Shown here: positions 1 to 8,668 of the stretch, in pieces
How the letters are laid out: the number at the start of each line of letters is the position of its first letter
How positions within the stretch are numbered: the first letter of the stretch is position 1
Assembly: GCA_964019335.1 (NCBI GenBank)
Contig: OZ025654.1
Span: 62,001-126,000, forward strand
Length of the DNA stretch: 64,000 bases
Reading direction: 5' to 3'
DNA from: Diplonema japonicum
Taxonomy: Eukaryota > Euglenozoa > Diplonemea > Diplonemida > Diplonemidae
Notes under the pieces: model-generated
Seen by the model: the letters and a program-made list of their open reading frames with translations, nothing else
Told to the model about the DNA's origin: nothing
Databases searched by the model: none
Made by a program: the position numbers and the translations under genes

Positions 1-500
1 TCGATGTACTCACGACGCACTTCCTGCGAAGGAAGGAAGGAGAGGTCGTAGAGGCCGAAGCGGAAGGCTGACTCAAAGGCATTGACCAAAAGCCACAATG
101 ACATGATCAGTATGAGGTTTCGTGCCACTCTACGTCGAATCCGGCAGACAAGACAGATATCTATGAACAAAATAACATAAGCCCAATTATTACCACCATG
201 CAAACGTGACACGTCATCAAGTTCTCCGAGTACGAGCGCTGCTGCCCAGAAGTATAGGACTGCTTCAACAAGAATGAAGTTTATCCTACGTTGAGCAAGG
301 AGCTGGGTTGCCAACAATAGCGAAACACCGAATGCAGACACTCTCCGGGCGGTGATTGACTCACTACCAGCATCCTTGAGAAACGAAATCCCGTTCGCCA
401 AGGTTCCCGTGATTCCTGCTGCTAACAGAACTTTCTTACTCGTTACAGTCACTGTGTCATCCCCTGGCCGTATGAGATAGGACAACAGGGACCGTGCCAT
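1..500 (-). CDS. Receptor-type adenylyl cyclase, N-terminal part (cut by window edge)
   Basis: Reading the minus strand from the ATG at 500 gives an uninterrupted frame to base 1, about 166 residues. It begins MARSLLSYLIRPGDDTVTV and contains several hydrophobic stretches. It closely matches the N-terminal membrane part of the complete cyclase at 635-2764 (MRRSLLSYLIRP start; shared DLSFLPSQEVRR segment near residues 155-165). The catalytic half lies outside the window. By analogy it should be a membrane adenylyl cyclase making cAMP from ATP. It is the third member of a head-to-tail array. The minus strand upstream has a pyrimidine stretch ending TTTTCTTTTGAAG and then a second AG (GCGCAG) about 12 bases before the ATG, either of which could take a spliced leader. 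The frame is open, so I treat it as a real partial gene. Confidence 0.85.
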   Translation of the reverse strand, partial: MARSLLSYLIRPGDDTVTVTSKKVLLAAGITGTLANGISFLKDAGSESITARRVSAFGVSLLLATQLLAQRRINFILVEAVLYFWAAALVLGELDDVSRLHGGNNWAYVILFIDICLVCRIRRRVARNLILIMSLWLLVNAFESAFRFGLYDLSFLPSQEVRREYI

Positions 501-634
501 GTTTCTTTTTTCCTGCGCAATACGAGTGGATTGTCTTCAAAAGAAAATGGTGGCAATTGTCATTTCTCCCCCCCCCCCCCCCCCCCCAGTTTTTCGCTTG
601 GTGGAAACCAGCAGCAAGTGTCGTATCATGCTTG

Positions 635-2764
635 TCACAAATCTGAGTACTCCAGCCTAGTCTCGTCACCGTTGCCATCCTCTGCCGTTAAGGAGTAAAT
701 CGTGTAGTTGGGGTGCACGAAGGTGCTGTGATTCTCGAAGCTCGCAACCTGCAGCCCAACAAAGCGTACCGCTTCCTGAATAGTACCATACAGACAGAGC
801 ATGCTGTGTTCCACGCAACTCCGACAGAGGATGTGGCTCACATCCACGCATAGGCCAAGTACCGCAACATACCTCTGCTTGTTGCTCCCCACTGTCCCGT
901 ACTGAACTTCACCTGTCGCAAGCCCAATGTGCACTCTCACAGCATTTTGTTTTTGTAACAGCATGACAAACATGAGGGAGTTCTCGACATGTGTTGTGTT
1001 TACGCGTGATGTGTTCCATGCCAACGCCACCCTGCTCCCTTGAAGCGAGACAACCACCCCACGTGACCTCTCGCAGCACACCAGCACTTTCGCCAGAACC
1101 TCGTTCATCACATCCTGCGCTTGTCCATCGTAACCAGCACGGATGTCCACGTGCGCCACGCTGCCAGTCGCCTTCAGCATTGACACACTTGCCATACTTG
1201 CACCCATGATGCTCTCTTTCATATTCAAACTGCTCTTCGAGCTCACCGAATCAACTTCAAGCATCAGTGTCCAGTTACTCTTGCCGTTCTGAAGCTGATC
1301 TTCCACATAAAGCTTCCTCCCAACAAGATTCTCCGAAAGGAGGAGGAAGGGATGGATAGTCTCCCCGATACCCTTGAGCTGTGTCAGCCCCATGGGGATC
1401 ACAGAGGCACCATCCAGAGGACCTATCTTTTCCAAGACCTCCGGAGTGACAGCAACAGAACCCCCAATACACACCCCCTCCATTCTGGCCGCCTTGTTCA
1501 CCGTGTTCCCAAAGTAGTCGTACCTATTTGTCAGGGTGTTCAGCTGAACATCCACCTCACCACAGTGGACACCAATACGGACACGAAGCCCACACCAAGG
1601 GCCCTCGTCATCGTAGGCATACTGCCTCAGTGACAGGAGCTCCTGAGGCCACATGCTTCTCACAAGGTCTTCCTGAACAGAAAGGCCAAACCACACAGCA
1701 TCTGAAACATTCTCGAAGGCCACCATGAAAGCATCTCCAATGGTCTTCACCTCATACCCATTGTGCTCGGCAATGGACGTGCGAACCACCCTGTTGTGAA
1801 CCTGAAGAGCTTCCTTCATCCCCTCAGGGCATGCTTCCCAGGTGGCTGTCGATCCTTGGATGTCCGTGAACACGATTGTTGCTTCTGATGTCTGAAGCCC
1901 AGGTGCTGGAATGTCATGTCCTTTGTGACCGTGAGCATCTTTGTGTAACTCATGAAAGAGGGCGTCAGGGAGGAAGGGGCGGTAGCCTTCAAGGTTTGAG
2001 AGGATGGTGCTGAAGGCATCGTAAAGGGGTGGGGGGAGGAGTGATGTTGAGATGATGCTCTCGGCTTCCGCGAGGTCGAAGCGGGAAAGGGAAGTGGCAA
2101 TGGACTCAGCGGTGTGGATGATCCTGTTCATCTTGTCGTGCTCCTTGTGGAGGTCGTAGGCAAAGCCACGTGTGAAGTAGAAGTCGAGAAACATTATCGC
2201 ACATTGAAAGAACGTGTTGGAGAAGGCTTGGAAAATAGAAACCTTGCAGGGAAGGTTGTCACAATCAAGGAAACCACGACGCACTTCCTGCGAAGGAAGA
2301 AAGGAGAGGTCGTAGAGGCCAAAGCGGAAGGCTGACTCAAAGGCAGTAACTAAAAGCCACAATGACATGATCAGTATGAGGTTTCGTGCCACTCTACGTT
2401 GCATCCTGCAGACGAGACAGACATCTATGAATATGACAACATAAGCCCAAGCAGTACCATGTATGTACAGTTGAGCTGCGTTATAGAGTTCCCCTACAAT
2501 GAGCCCTATTGCCAGGACATATAGAACAGCCTCGACAAAAAGAAAGTTTATCTTGCGCTGAGCCAAGAGTTGGATCGACAAGATGGCAGAAAAGCAGAGA
2601 GAAAACAGTCTTCTCATGATGAGCAACACGTCGTTGTCCTCGTAAATAGCTGTAACATTCAGCACGCACCCTGCGATTGCTCCTGCAAACAGAACCTTTT
2701 TACTCATCACAGTCACTGTGTCATCCTCTGGCCGTATGAGATAGGACAATAGGGATCTGCGCAT
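635..2764 (-). CDS. Membrane adenylyl cyclase with a second, degenerate cyclase-like domain
   Basis: 709 aa. Residues 1-200 hold about five or six hydrophobic segments with basic loops, so the protein is probably a multi-pass membrane protein. A linker (LHKEHDKMNR, about 208-217) leads to a class III cyclase domain at about 295-490. It has the metal aspartates (FTDIQGST and KTIGDAF), the adenine-selecting region YDYFGNTVN and the transition-state pair N/R in VNKAARME. All key residues are present, so a homodimer should be active. A second domain (about 500-690) keeps the fold signature IGLATGEVQYGTVG, but the catalytic N/R positions read GLCVDVSHILC, so it is probably a regulatory pseudo-cyclase. 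The motifs resemble trypanosome receptor cyclases, but the large extracellular domain of those proteins is missing. Its 3' 1.5 kb is almost identical to the neighbour at 5082-7214 while the membrane half differs. Confidence 0.93.
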   Translation of the reverse strand: MRRSLLSYLIRPEDDTVTVMSKKVLFAGAIAGCVLNVTAIYEDNDVLLIMRRLFSLCFSAILSIQLLAQRKINFLFVEAVLYVLAIGLIVGELYNAAQLYIHGTAWAYVVIFIDVCLVCRMQRRVARNLILIMSLWLLVTAFESAFRFGLYDLSFLPSQEVRRGFLDCDNLPCKVSIFQAFSNTFFQCAIMFLDFYFTRGFAYDLHKEHDKMNRIIHTAESIATSLSRFDLAEAESIISTSLLPPPLYDAFSTILSNLEGYRPFLPDALFHELHKDAHGHKGHDIPAPGLQTSEATIVFTDIQGSTATWEACPEGMKEALQVHNRVVRTSIAEHNGYEVKTIGDAFMVAFENVSDAVWFGLSVQEDLVRSMWPQELLSLRQYAYDDEGPWCGLRVRIGVHCGEVDVQLNTLTNRYDYFGNTVNKAARMEGVCIGGSVAVTPEVLEKIGPLDGASVIPMGLTQLKGIGETIHPFLLLSENLVGRKLYVEDQLQNGKSNWTLMLEVDSVSSKSSLNMKESIMGASMASVSMLKATGSVAHVDIRAGYDGQAQDVMNEVLAKVLVCCERSRGVVVSLQGSRVALAWNTSRVNTTHVENSLMFVMLLQKQNAVRVHIGLATGEVQYGTVGSNKQRYVAVLGLCVDVSHILCRSCVEHSMLCLYGTIQEAVRFVGLQVASFENHSTFVHPNYTIYSLTAEDGNGDETRLEYSDL

Positions 2765-2804
2765 TTTGTTTCTTTTTCTTTTGTCTTATCCTGCTTTGTG
2801 GCAA

Positions 2805-2819
2805 CTGGAAGAAAGAAAA
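2805..2819 (-). other. Candidate SL trans-splice acceptor for the cyclase at 635-2764
   Basis: On the minus strand a pyrimidine tract TTTTCTTTCTTCCAG ends 41 bases before the ATG at 2764. This is the expected polypyrimidine-AG acceptor. The mature 5' UTR would be about 40 nt and purine-rich. RNA ends were not available. Confidence 0.65.
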
Positions 2820-2821
2820 CA

Positions 2822-2841
2822 TGAGATCGTCCGGAAAAATG
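2822..2841 (+). repeat. Solo end of the CTCGTCCGG inverted-repeat family
   Basis: TGAGATCGTCCGGAAAAATG matches the terminal repeat that bounds the elements at 28608-28740 and 54430-55228. No opposing copy was seen nearby, so this is either a solo terminus or a chance remnant. It abuts the splice-acceptor tract of the cyclase gene. Confidence 0.4.
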
Positions 2842-3197
2842 TTTAATTAATAGCCCGTCACCACTTTGTCCAGACTGGCTCTAATGGGTTATTGAAGAAT
2901 GAGATGCTACCTGGTGAGGCAGCGAGGAAAGTGTGAAATACATCTTTGGTTGTGCGACACAAACGGTGCAGGCACAGTTCGCTATCCCAACGTAGCGACA
3001 AGGTATCTAATCAATCATCAATGAGTGATTCTTGGCAATTACAACACTCTCGTGTTTCAAGAGTGGCCATTCGGTCCGAAAACATGGACCGCACTGCTAA
3101 GGCTGATGCCATGGGGTACTCCCACAGCCAGCAAAAAAAACCCAACGTACAGGACAAGCCCCCGCTAGAGGGCCGCCCTATGGAGGGGGGGCGGCTC

Positions 3198-3356
3198 TGC
3201 TGGCAGGAAACGTTTCCGTTTCCGTTCCCGTATCCGTTTCCATGTTTTCAGAATTCTTATGGAAACGGCTATGTTTCTGCCCAAGGAAACGTTTCCGTTT
3301 CCGTATCCGTTTCCCCTTTTTTCAAAAATGCATGGAAACGCGTTTCCATGCCAGCA
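3198..3356. repeat. GGAAACG fold-back MITE, copy 1
   Basis: A 159-bp unit with ends TGCTGGCAGGAAACG and CGTTTCCATGCCAGCA in inverted orientation. Inside are many iterations of GGAAACG / CGTTTCC, including the palindrome GGAAACGTTTCC. A second copy with the same ends and iterations is at 58748-58876. No coding capacity. It looks like a small non-autonomous inverted-repeat element; the iterated heptamer could be a protein-binding array. Confidence 0.75.
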
Positions 3357-3360
3357 TAGC

Positions 3361-4010
3361 CCTAGGCATAGTGGTGAGGCGACTCGCATTCTCGCACAAA
3401 AAAGATCTGAGCCGAAATTCTCGCAAAACGACTCGCATTCTCGCATTCTCGCACGATTCTCGCACATTCTAGTGTGCACTTCAGGTGTGCATGTGTCAAA
3501 AATAACCCCCCTCGACCTTCATACTCCTCCCGAACTAACGCGATCAGTGCGTTCACGTCCACCCCCGTGTGTGATTCACCCTCCTTGATGTCCAGGTGGA
3601 GGGCCTCTGAGTATCCGACCAGCCCAGAAATGTTTGGCACTGGTGGCGTCTGTGCTTAACGGCAACAGGGTCTTTTCGATGCTTTGCTTCACTCTTCTCG
3701 AGCCCTTATCTCCTTCTCGAATCCGGGCTCCTTTGCCAGCAGCGTGTCTGGTGTCGGTATCTTCATGCGCGAGCTCCACCAATGGGATGCTGAGAAGGCG
3801 TGTTTGCCAAACACAACATCGCCCACCCGTCTATGAACTCCTGCCCCACCACGGGGCAAAGCACTGCCTGTTGAGGTCCTTCGAAGATTTTGACACTCGG
3901 GCACCTGGCTTTCCCTGTTGAAGTTTCAGCCAAAAGAAATTCTCGCATCATTCTCGCATGCGAGAATGTGCGAGAATTTGGTGCGAGTCTACTATGCCTC
4001 TATGCCTAGG
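3361..4010. mobile_element. CCTAGGCATAGTGG inverted-repeat element, copy A
   Basis: The left end CCTAGGCATAGTGGTGAGGC is mirrored by a right end reading CTATGCCTAGG. Near both ends the nonamer ATTCTCGCA and its complement are repeated many times. About 390 bp in the middle is virtually identical to copy B (18371-18992). The minus strand of the core reads like a decayed protein spread over three frames (segments containing KIFEGPQQAVLC, MKIPTPDTLLAKEPGF and PNISGLVGYSEALHLDI), with the same breaks in both copies. No transposase was recognised. A run of G follows the right end directly. Confidence 0.75.
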
Positions 4011-4020
4011 GGGGGGGGGG

Positions 4021-4930
4021 GGGGGGGGTCTATCTGTTAATACTCCCTTTCTGGAGCATTGCTTTCATCCCGATCGAGGCCGTGAGCGTCTTGCGGAGTC
4101 GAGTGATGCGGTCCCGCGTGTAGGCGGCTTTCAAATCCATCAGCTTGCCGGAGTGGGGGGTGGCGAAAACGGGCCTCCCTAGAGAAGCCAAAGCTGCCTT
4201 ACCTCCAATGGCGATGAGGGATTTCACTCTTTTCTGCTCGTCCGCTGGGAATGGGCGTCGCTTCTTCCGTGCCATGCAAGCTGCGTTTATTTTTACTATG
4301 AAGGCCTTGATTCTGCGCCCTATCTTCCAGCAGGCCTCCCAGTGACTTATCGGTCGTCCATTCGTCAAGGCCATCTCCACCGCCGAAACCTCCGAAGTGG
4401 TGTCCTTCACCCAGCGCAGCTGTGACAACCATTGAAGCAGCGGGTTCAGGTACTGGGACGACCCCACCCACTCCTTCGAGCTCGCCAGCTGTCGGAACGG
4501 GGCATCTTTTACCTACTACATTTCGTACCCACGGTGAGTGTTGACGTCCTCCTTCTGCATGAGCTCCACGTCCCGCTTCTCTACCACCACGGCCAAGTAT
4601 CGTTGCAGCTTTTCCAGTTACACAAAGGCATGTCCCCTCGGCAGAATTGCGTGCAGTTCAAGACACAGGGGCCATCCTGTCCTGCCGCGTAGCGCTCCAA
4701 ACCGTCCTGTGCCAGCTCTTCCCGTGCGCAGGCGCACTCGTAGAGTTGATGGGATGGCGGAGTAGGGTTACCGTGCCCGGGTGGAGATTCACACAGGTCG
4801 CGCACCTGAACCCTTGTGTGATACTTCCGTCGTTGGGCTTTGCCCATGCTAACTTCGTCTTCATCGTGCCGTCACCGGTAGGGGACGCTCCTTTACCGGC
4901 ATGCGGGCTAAGGTAGGGTATCCCTCCGGC
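4021..4930 (-). mobile_element. 5'-truncated non-LTR retrotransposon (3' tail only)
   Basis: This segment matches the 3' ~920 bp of the full elements at 11146-15693 and 59391-64000. It includes the shared terminal block GTTAATACTCC and the C2HC finger region near 4730-4810. The frame is broken by several small indels (segments in at least two frames between 4030 and 4471 and again at 4581-4864), so it is a dead copy. 5' truncation fits target-primed reverse transcription. It lies between two cyclase genes, so it inserted into the intergenic region of the array. Confidence 0.9.
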
Positions 4931-5081
4931 GACAGCGAAAGTAGCGATTCCGAAGAGGAAAGTAGCAGCGCTGAAGCGAAACTAGTGTGTTCAGTGTTGG
5001 GTTGGTGAAGAGTGGACTTCAAATTATAACTAAAAAAACTGAAAGGAAGGAGGGTGCTTGCTGGTGGAAACCAGCAACGTG

Positions 5082-7214
5082 TCATGCTACGATATTTGAG
5101 AACTCCATAATGTCAATGTCACCGTTGCCATCCTCTGCCGTTAAGGAGTAAATCGTGTAGTTGGGGTGCACGAAGGTGCTGTGATTCTCGAAGCTCGCAA
5201 CCTGCAGCCCAACAAAGCGTACCGCTTCCTGAATAGTACCATACAGACAGAGCATGCTGTGTTCCACGCAACTCCGACAGAGGATGTGGCTCACATCCAC
5301 GCATAGGCCAAGTACCGCAACATACCTCTGCTTGTTGCTCCCCACTGTCCCGTACTGAACTTCACCTGTCGCAAGCCCAATGTGCACTCTCACAGCATTT
5401 TGTTTTTGTAACAGCATGACAAACATGAGGGAGTTCTCGACATGTGTTGTGTTTACGCGTGATGTGTTCCATGCCAACGCCACCCTGCTCCCTTGAAGCG
5501 AGACAACCACCCCACGTGACCTCTCGCAGCACACCAGCACTTTCGCCAGAACCTCGTTCATCACATCCTGCGCTTGTCCATCGTAACCAGCACGGATGTC
5601 CACGTGCGCCACGCTGCCAGTCGCCTTCAGCATTGACACACTTGCCATACTTGCACCCATGATGCTCTCTTTCATATTCAAACTGCTCTTCGAGCTCACC
5701 GAATCAACTTCAAGCATCAGTGTCCAGTTACTCTTGCCGTTCTGAAGCTGATCTTCCACATAAAGCTTCCTCCCAACAAGATTCTCCGAAAGGAGGAGGA
5801 AGGGACAGATAGTCTCCCCGATACCCTTGAGCTGTGTCAGCCCCATGGGGATCACAGAGACACCATCCAGAGGACCTATCTTTTCCAAGACCTCCGGAGT
5901 GACAGCAACAGAACCCCCAATACACACCCCCTCCATTCTGGCCGCCTTGTTCACCGTGTTCCCAAAGTAGTCGTACCTCTTTGTCAGGGTGTTCAGCTGA
6001 ACATCCACCTCACCACAGTGGACACCAATACGGACACGAAGCCCACACCAAGGGCCCTCGTCATCGTAGGCATACTGCCTCAGTGACAGGAGCTCCTGAG
6101 GCCACGCGCTTCTCACAAGGTTTTCCTGAACAGAAAGGCCAAACCACACAGCATCTGAAACATTCTCGAAGGCCACCATGAAAGCATCTCCAATGGTCTT
6201 CACCTCATACCCATTGTGCTCGGCAATGGACGTGCGAACCACCTCATTGTGAACTTGAAGAGCTTCCTTCATCCCCTCGGGGCATGCTTCCCAGGTGGCT
6301 GTCGATCCTTGGATGTCCGTGAACACGATTGTTGCTTCTGATGTCTGACGTCCAGGCGCGGGATGTTCCCTATTCTTGTTCGACAGCGAAATATCTCTGC
6401 GTAACTCATGAAAGAGGGCGTCAGGGAGGAAGGGGCGGTAGCCTTCAAGGTTTGAGAGGATGGTGCTGAAGGCATCGTAAAGGGGTGGGGGGAGGGGTGC
6501 TGTTGAGATGATGCTCTCGGCTTGCTCGAGGTCGAAGTTGGAGAGGGAAGTGGCAATGGACTCAGCGGTGTAGATGACCTTGTTCATCTTGTCGTGCTCC
6601 TTGTGGAGGTCGTGGGCGAAGTGGTGGACGAATAAAAAGTTGGCGAAGATCATGGTAAGACGATATGCCAAAATAGAACCGGCAGACAGCACAGACGCCT
6701 TGCAGGGTCGCTTGGCGCAGACCTCATAGCGCTTATCTTGCGGCGGGAGGAAGGAGAGGTCGTAGAGGCCGAAGCGAAGGAATGACTCGAAGAAATCGAC
6801 GAAAAACCAAATAAAGATCATCGCCATTAGGTTTTTGGCAACCCTTCTGCGCAGGTTCATAACAGTGCAACCGTTCACCAGAACGAGGAAGTAAGGCCAC
6901 GAGTCGCCTTGGAGGTAATTGGTCGACGCGGAGAAAAGCTCACCGAAGATGATGCCGATGCCCATGACATAAAGAACCCATTCCACCAAGACGAAGCGTA
7001 CCTTGCGCTCGACTAATATCTGTATGATCAAGCCCATCGATATTGTAATTATAAGCAGCCGGCGGGCGACCTGCATTATCGACTCATCAGTGTAGCTAGC
7101 TAAGGCGCTTCCTAAGATACACAACACTGCACCTGACAGAAGAAGTTTCTTAATGCCCACAGTGATGGTGTCGTCATCCTGGCGGATTGCACGTGCGCAG
7201 GGAAAGCATGTCAT
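5082..7214 (-). CDS. Membrane adenylyl cyclase, second array member
   Basis: 710 aa, same architecture as 635-2764: hydrophobic N-terminal half (about 1-200), class III cyclase domain (about 295-490, FTDIQGST, KTIGDAF, YDYFGNTVNKAARME) and a degenerate second domain (IGLATGEVQYGTVG). From about residue 205 to 700 it is nearly identical to its neighbour at the DNA level. The first 200 residues are clearly diverged (MTCFPCARAIRQDDDTITV start), and the last ten residues differ (MEFSNIVA end). This mosaic suggests gene conversion of the catalytic half, or swapping of the membrane half. The ATG at 7214 is followed upstream on the minus strand by a T-rich tract and AGs suitable for spliced-leader addition. 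Confidence 0.93.
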   Translation of the reverse strand: MTCFPCARAIRQDDDTITVGIKKLLLSGAVLCILGSALASYTDESIMQVARRLLIITISMGLIIQILVERKVRFVLVEWVLYVMGIGIIFGELFSASTNYLQGDSWPYFLVLVNGCTVMNLRRRVAKNLMAMIFIWFFVDFFESFLRFGLYDLSFLPPQDKRYEVCAKRPCKASVLSAGSILAYRLTMIFANFLFVHHFAHDLHKEHDKMNKVIYTAESIATSLSNFDLEQAESIISTAPLPPPLYDAFSTILSNLEGYRPFLPDALFHELRRDISLSNKNREHPAPGRQTSEATIVFTDIQGSTATWEACPEGMKEALQVHNEVVRTSIAEHNGYEVKTIGDAFMVAFENVSDAVWFGLSVQENLVRSAWPQELLSLRQYAYDDEGPWCGLRVRIGVHCGEVDVQLNTLTKRYDYFGNTVNKAARMEGVCIGGSVAVTPEVLEKIGPLDGVSVIPMGLTQLKGIGETICPFLLLSENLVGRKLYVEDQLQNGKSNWTLMLEVDSVSSKSSLNMKESIMGASMASVSMLKATGSVAHVDIRAGYDGQAQDVMNEVLAKVLVCCERSRGVVVSLQGSRVALAWNTSRVNTTHVENSLMFVMLLQKQNAVRVHIGLATGEVQYGTVGSNKQRYVAVLGLCVDVSHILCRSCVEHSMLCLYGTIQEAVRFVGLQVASFENHSTFVHPNYTIYSLTAEDGNGDIDIMEFSNIVA

Positions 7215-7305
7215 TTTGAGTACTTACCTTTCTCCCTACCTTTTTATTTTCTTTTTTGTAGTGATTTAAAAAAAAAAAAGAAAGATTATTACACTTTCCA
7301 CTAAT

Positions 7306-7425
7306 TAAAACCGTGTTATTATTAGATACGGTTGGCCGGCTTCGGGAGGATGCCCCCCTTTTCCAGAAGTTTACGTCAAACCGTGTTATTATACGGCACG
7401 TGGCCAGCTTCGGGGGTTGTGTAGT
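7306..7425. repeat. Imperfect direct repeat at the methyltransferase 3' end
   Basis: AAACCGTGTTATTAT occurs at about 7309 and again at about 7379, each followed by ACGG, TGGCC and GCTTCGGG. The second copy overlaps the stop codon and last codons of the methyltransferase. The first is in the 3' flank, so the gene end was locally duplicated by about 70 bp. Confidence 0.7.
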
Positions 7426-8434
7426 TGAGGATAGGGGTGCCCTTCTTGAGGATGATGGAAACGGCCCCGAGAGACGTGTACCATGATTCCTTACCGCCGA
7501 ACACGCGTGTATCTTTGAAGACAAACGATGTTACATTCCAAGCAGGGGGCATAGGGCAAACCCGGCTGGGGCCCTTTTTCCAGAATTTTATCGCTGGACC
7601 GGAACGGAAGTGGCCAAACCACACTGTACCGCCCGGCTTGGTTATTCGAACTGCCTGGTATACAACCTTGCACTGACTGTGGAGAGGCATTACGTGGTAA
7701 AGTGCTGAATGAGACACGACGCGGTCGAAGGAGTTTTCCTTCAGATACTTCAAGGCCTTGGAACCGTCTGCCCAGCAAAACGAAACCCCATCCTGACCAT
7801 GCAGCCTTGCATAGTTCACCGTGGTCTTGGTGTAGTCGAGGCCCACACCGGTGACACCGTACCTGAGCTTCCAGTAGTTCAATTTTGTGCCGCAGCCTGC
7901 GCCCCAGTCCAGTATGTGATGGCCTTCTTTGAAGTCTGCCCATCTTGCGATGGTGTCCATGACCTTGATGAAGGAGGGCAGCCTGACGTCCATGAAGAGC
8001 GTGCCCGTCACGTTGCAGTTCGCGACGTACTTCTTGTACTTGCCGCAGTTGATGCACCCGTTCTTCTTCTTCAGTGCGGGGGGCTCAGGTGGGCATGTCG
8101 TGCGTTGTATTGCTTCTTCCGCCTCGAGGTCCTTTTCGTTGTGCCGATTTACGATTCTGAGCATTCTTACGGAATCAGTGTACATCTTGGTCATATTCAT
8201 GTCGGGACCGTGGTGGGAGAGCACCACCGTGCGCAACTCGTCGAGGCTCTGCTCCGGCGCTTCTGTTGTTGGACCTTCCGTTGCTGGAAGCTCCGTGAAC
8301 GGCACCATTGTCCACGGCTCAAGGGTGCTTGTTTCGTCTGATACGGCGGAAATCCCCATAAACCTCATGAGAAGGGGGAGCATTGCGAGGGCCGCGATAC
8401 TGGCAGCCCATGTGATCTTCCGACTTCTAGTCAT
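7376..8434 (-). CDS. Type II membrane SAM-dependent methyltransferase
   Basis: 352 aa. Residues about 8-25 (ITWAASIAALAMLPLLM) form a single membrane anchor after a basic start, followed by a Ser/Thr/Pro-rich stem, so the enzyme is likely Golgi or ER luminal. The methyltransferase core begins at about 170: motif I is ILDWGAGCGTKLNYW, then a GLDYT strand, the acidic AWADG-type position (CWADGSK) and a motif like FDRVVSHSALYHV, followed by KPGGTVWFGHF. A CINCGKY cysteine pair precedes the core. Fold class is clear, substrate is not. On the minus strand the sequence TTGTTTTAACATCAAAG, preceded by a long pyrimidine tract, lies about 34 bases before the ATG and fits an SL acceptor. Confidence 0.85.
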   Translation of the reverse strand: MTRSRKITWAASIAALAMLPLLMRFMGISAVSDETSTLEPWTMVPFTELPATEGPTTEAPEQSLDELRTVVLSHHGPDMNMTKMYTDSVRMLRIVNRHNEKDLEAEEAIQRTTCPPEPPALKKKNGCINCGKYKKYVANCNVTGTLFMDVRLPSFIKVMDTIARWADFKEGHHILDWGAGCGTKLNYWKLRYGVTGVGLDYTKTTVNYARLHGQDGVSFCWADGSKALKYLKENSFDRVVSHSALYHVMPLHSQCKVVYQAVRITKPGGTVWFGHFRSGPAIKFWKKGPSRVCPMPPAWNVTSFVFKDTRVFGGKESWYTSLGAVSIILKKGTPILNYTTPEAGHVPYNNTV

Positions 8435-8668
8435 GGCATTATTTTCTCCCCCCTTTTCCCTCTTTTTCTTTGATGTTAAAACAAGAGAAAAAAAAAAGAA
8501 GAGAAGGAAGAAACTATCGAATCCAACAAGACCCTTTCTTCTTTCTGTTACCGGATTTGTATTTTGTTCAGTATTAATAATTTCAGTGTGCTGTATAAAT
8601 TATGTACCTTTTTGGATTTTGGACCTGACTTAGGACTTTATACGGAACAATATAAAAAATTGTATTTA

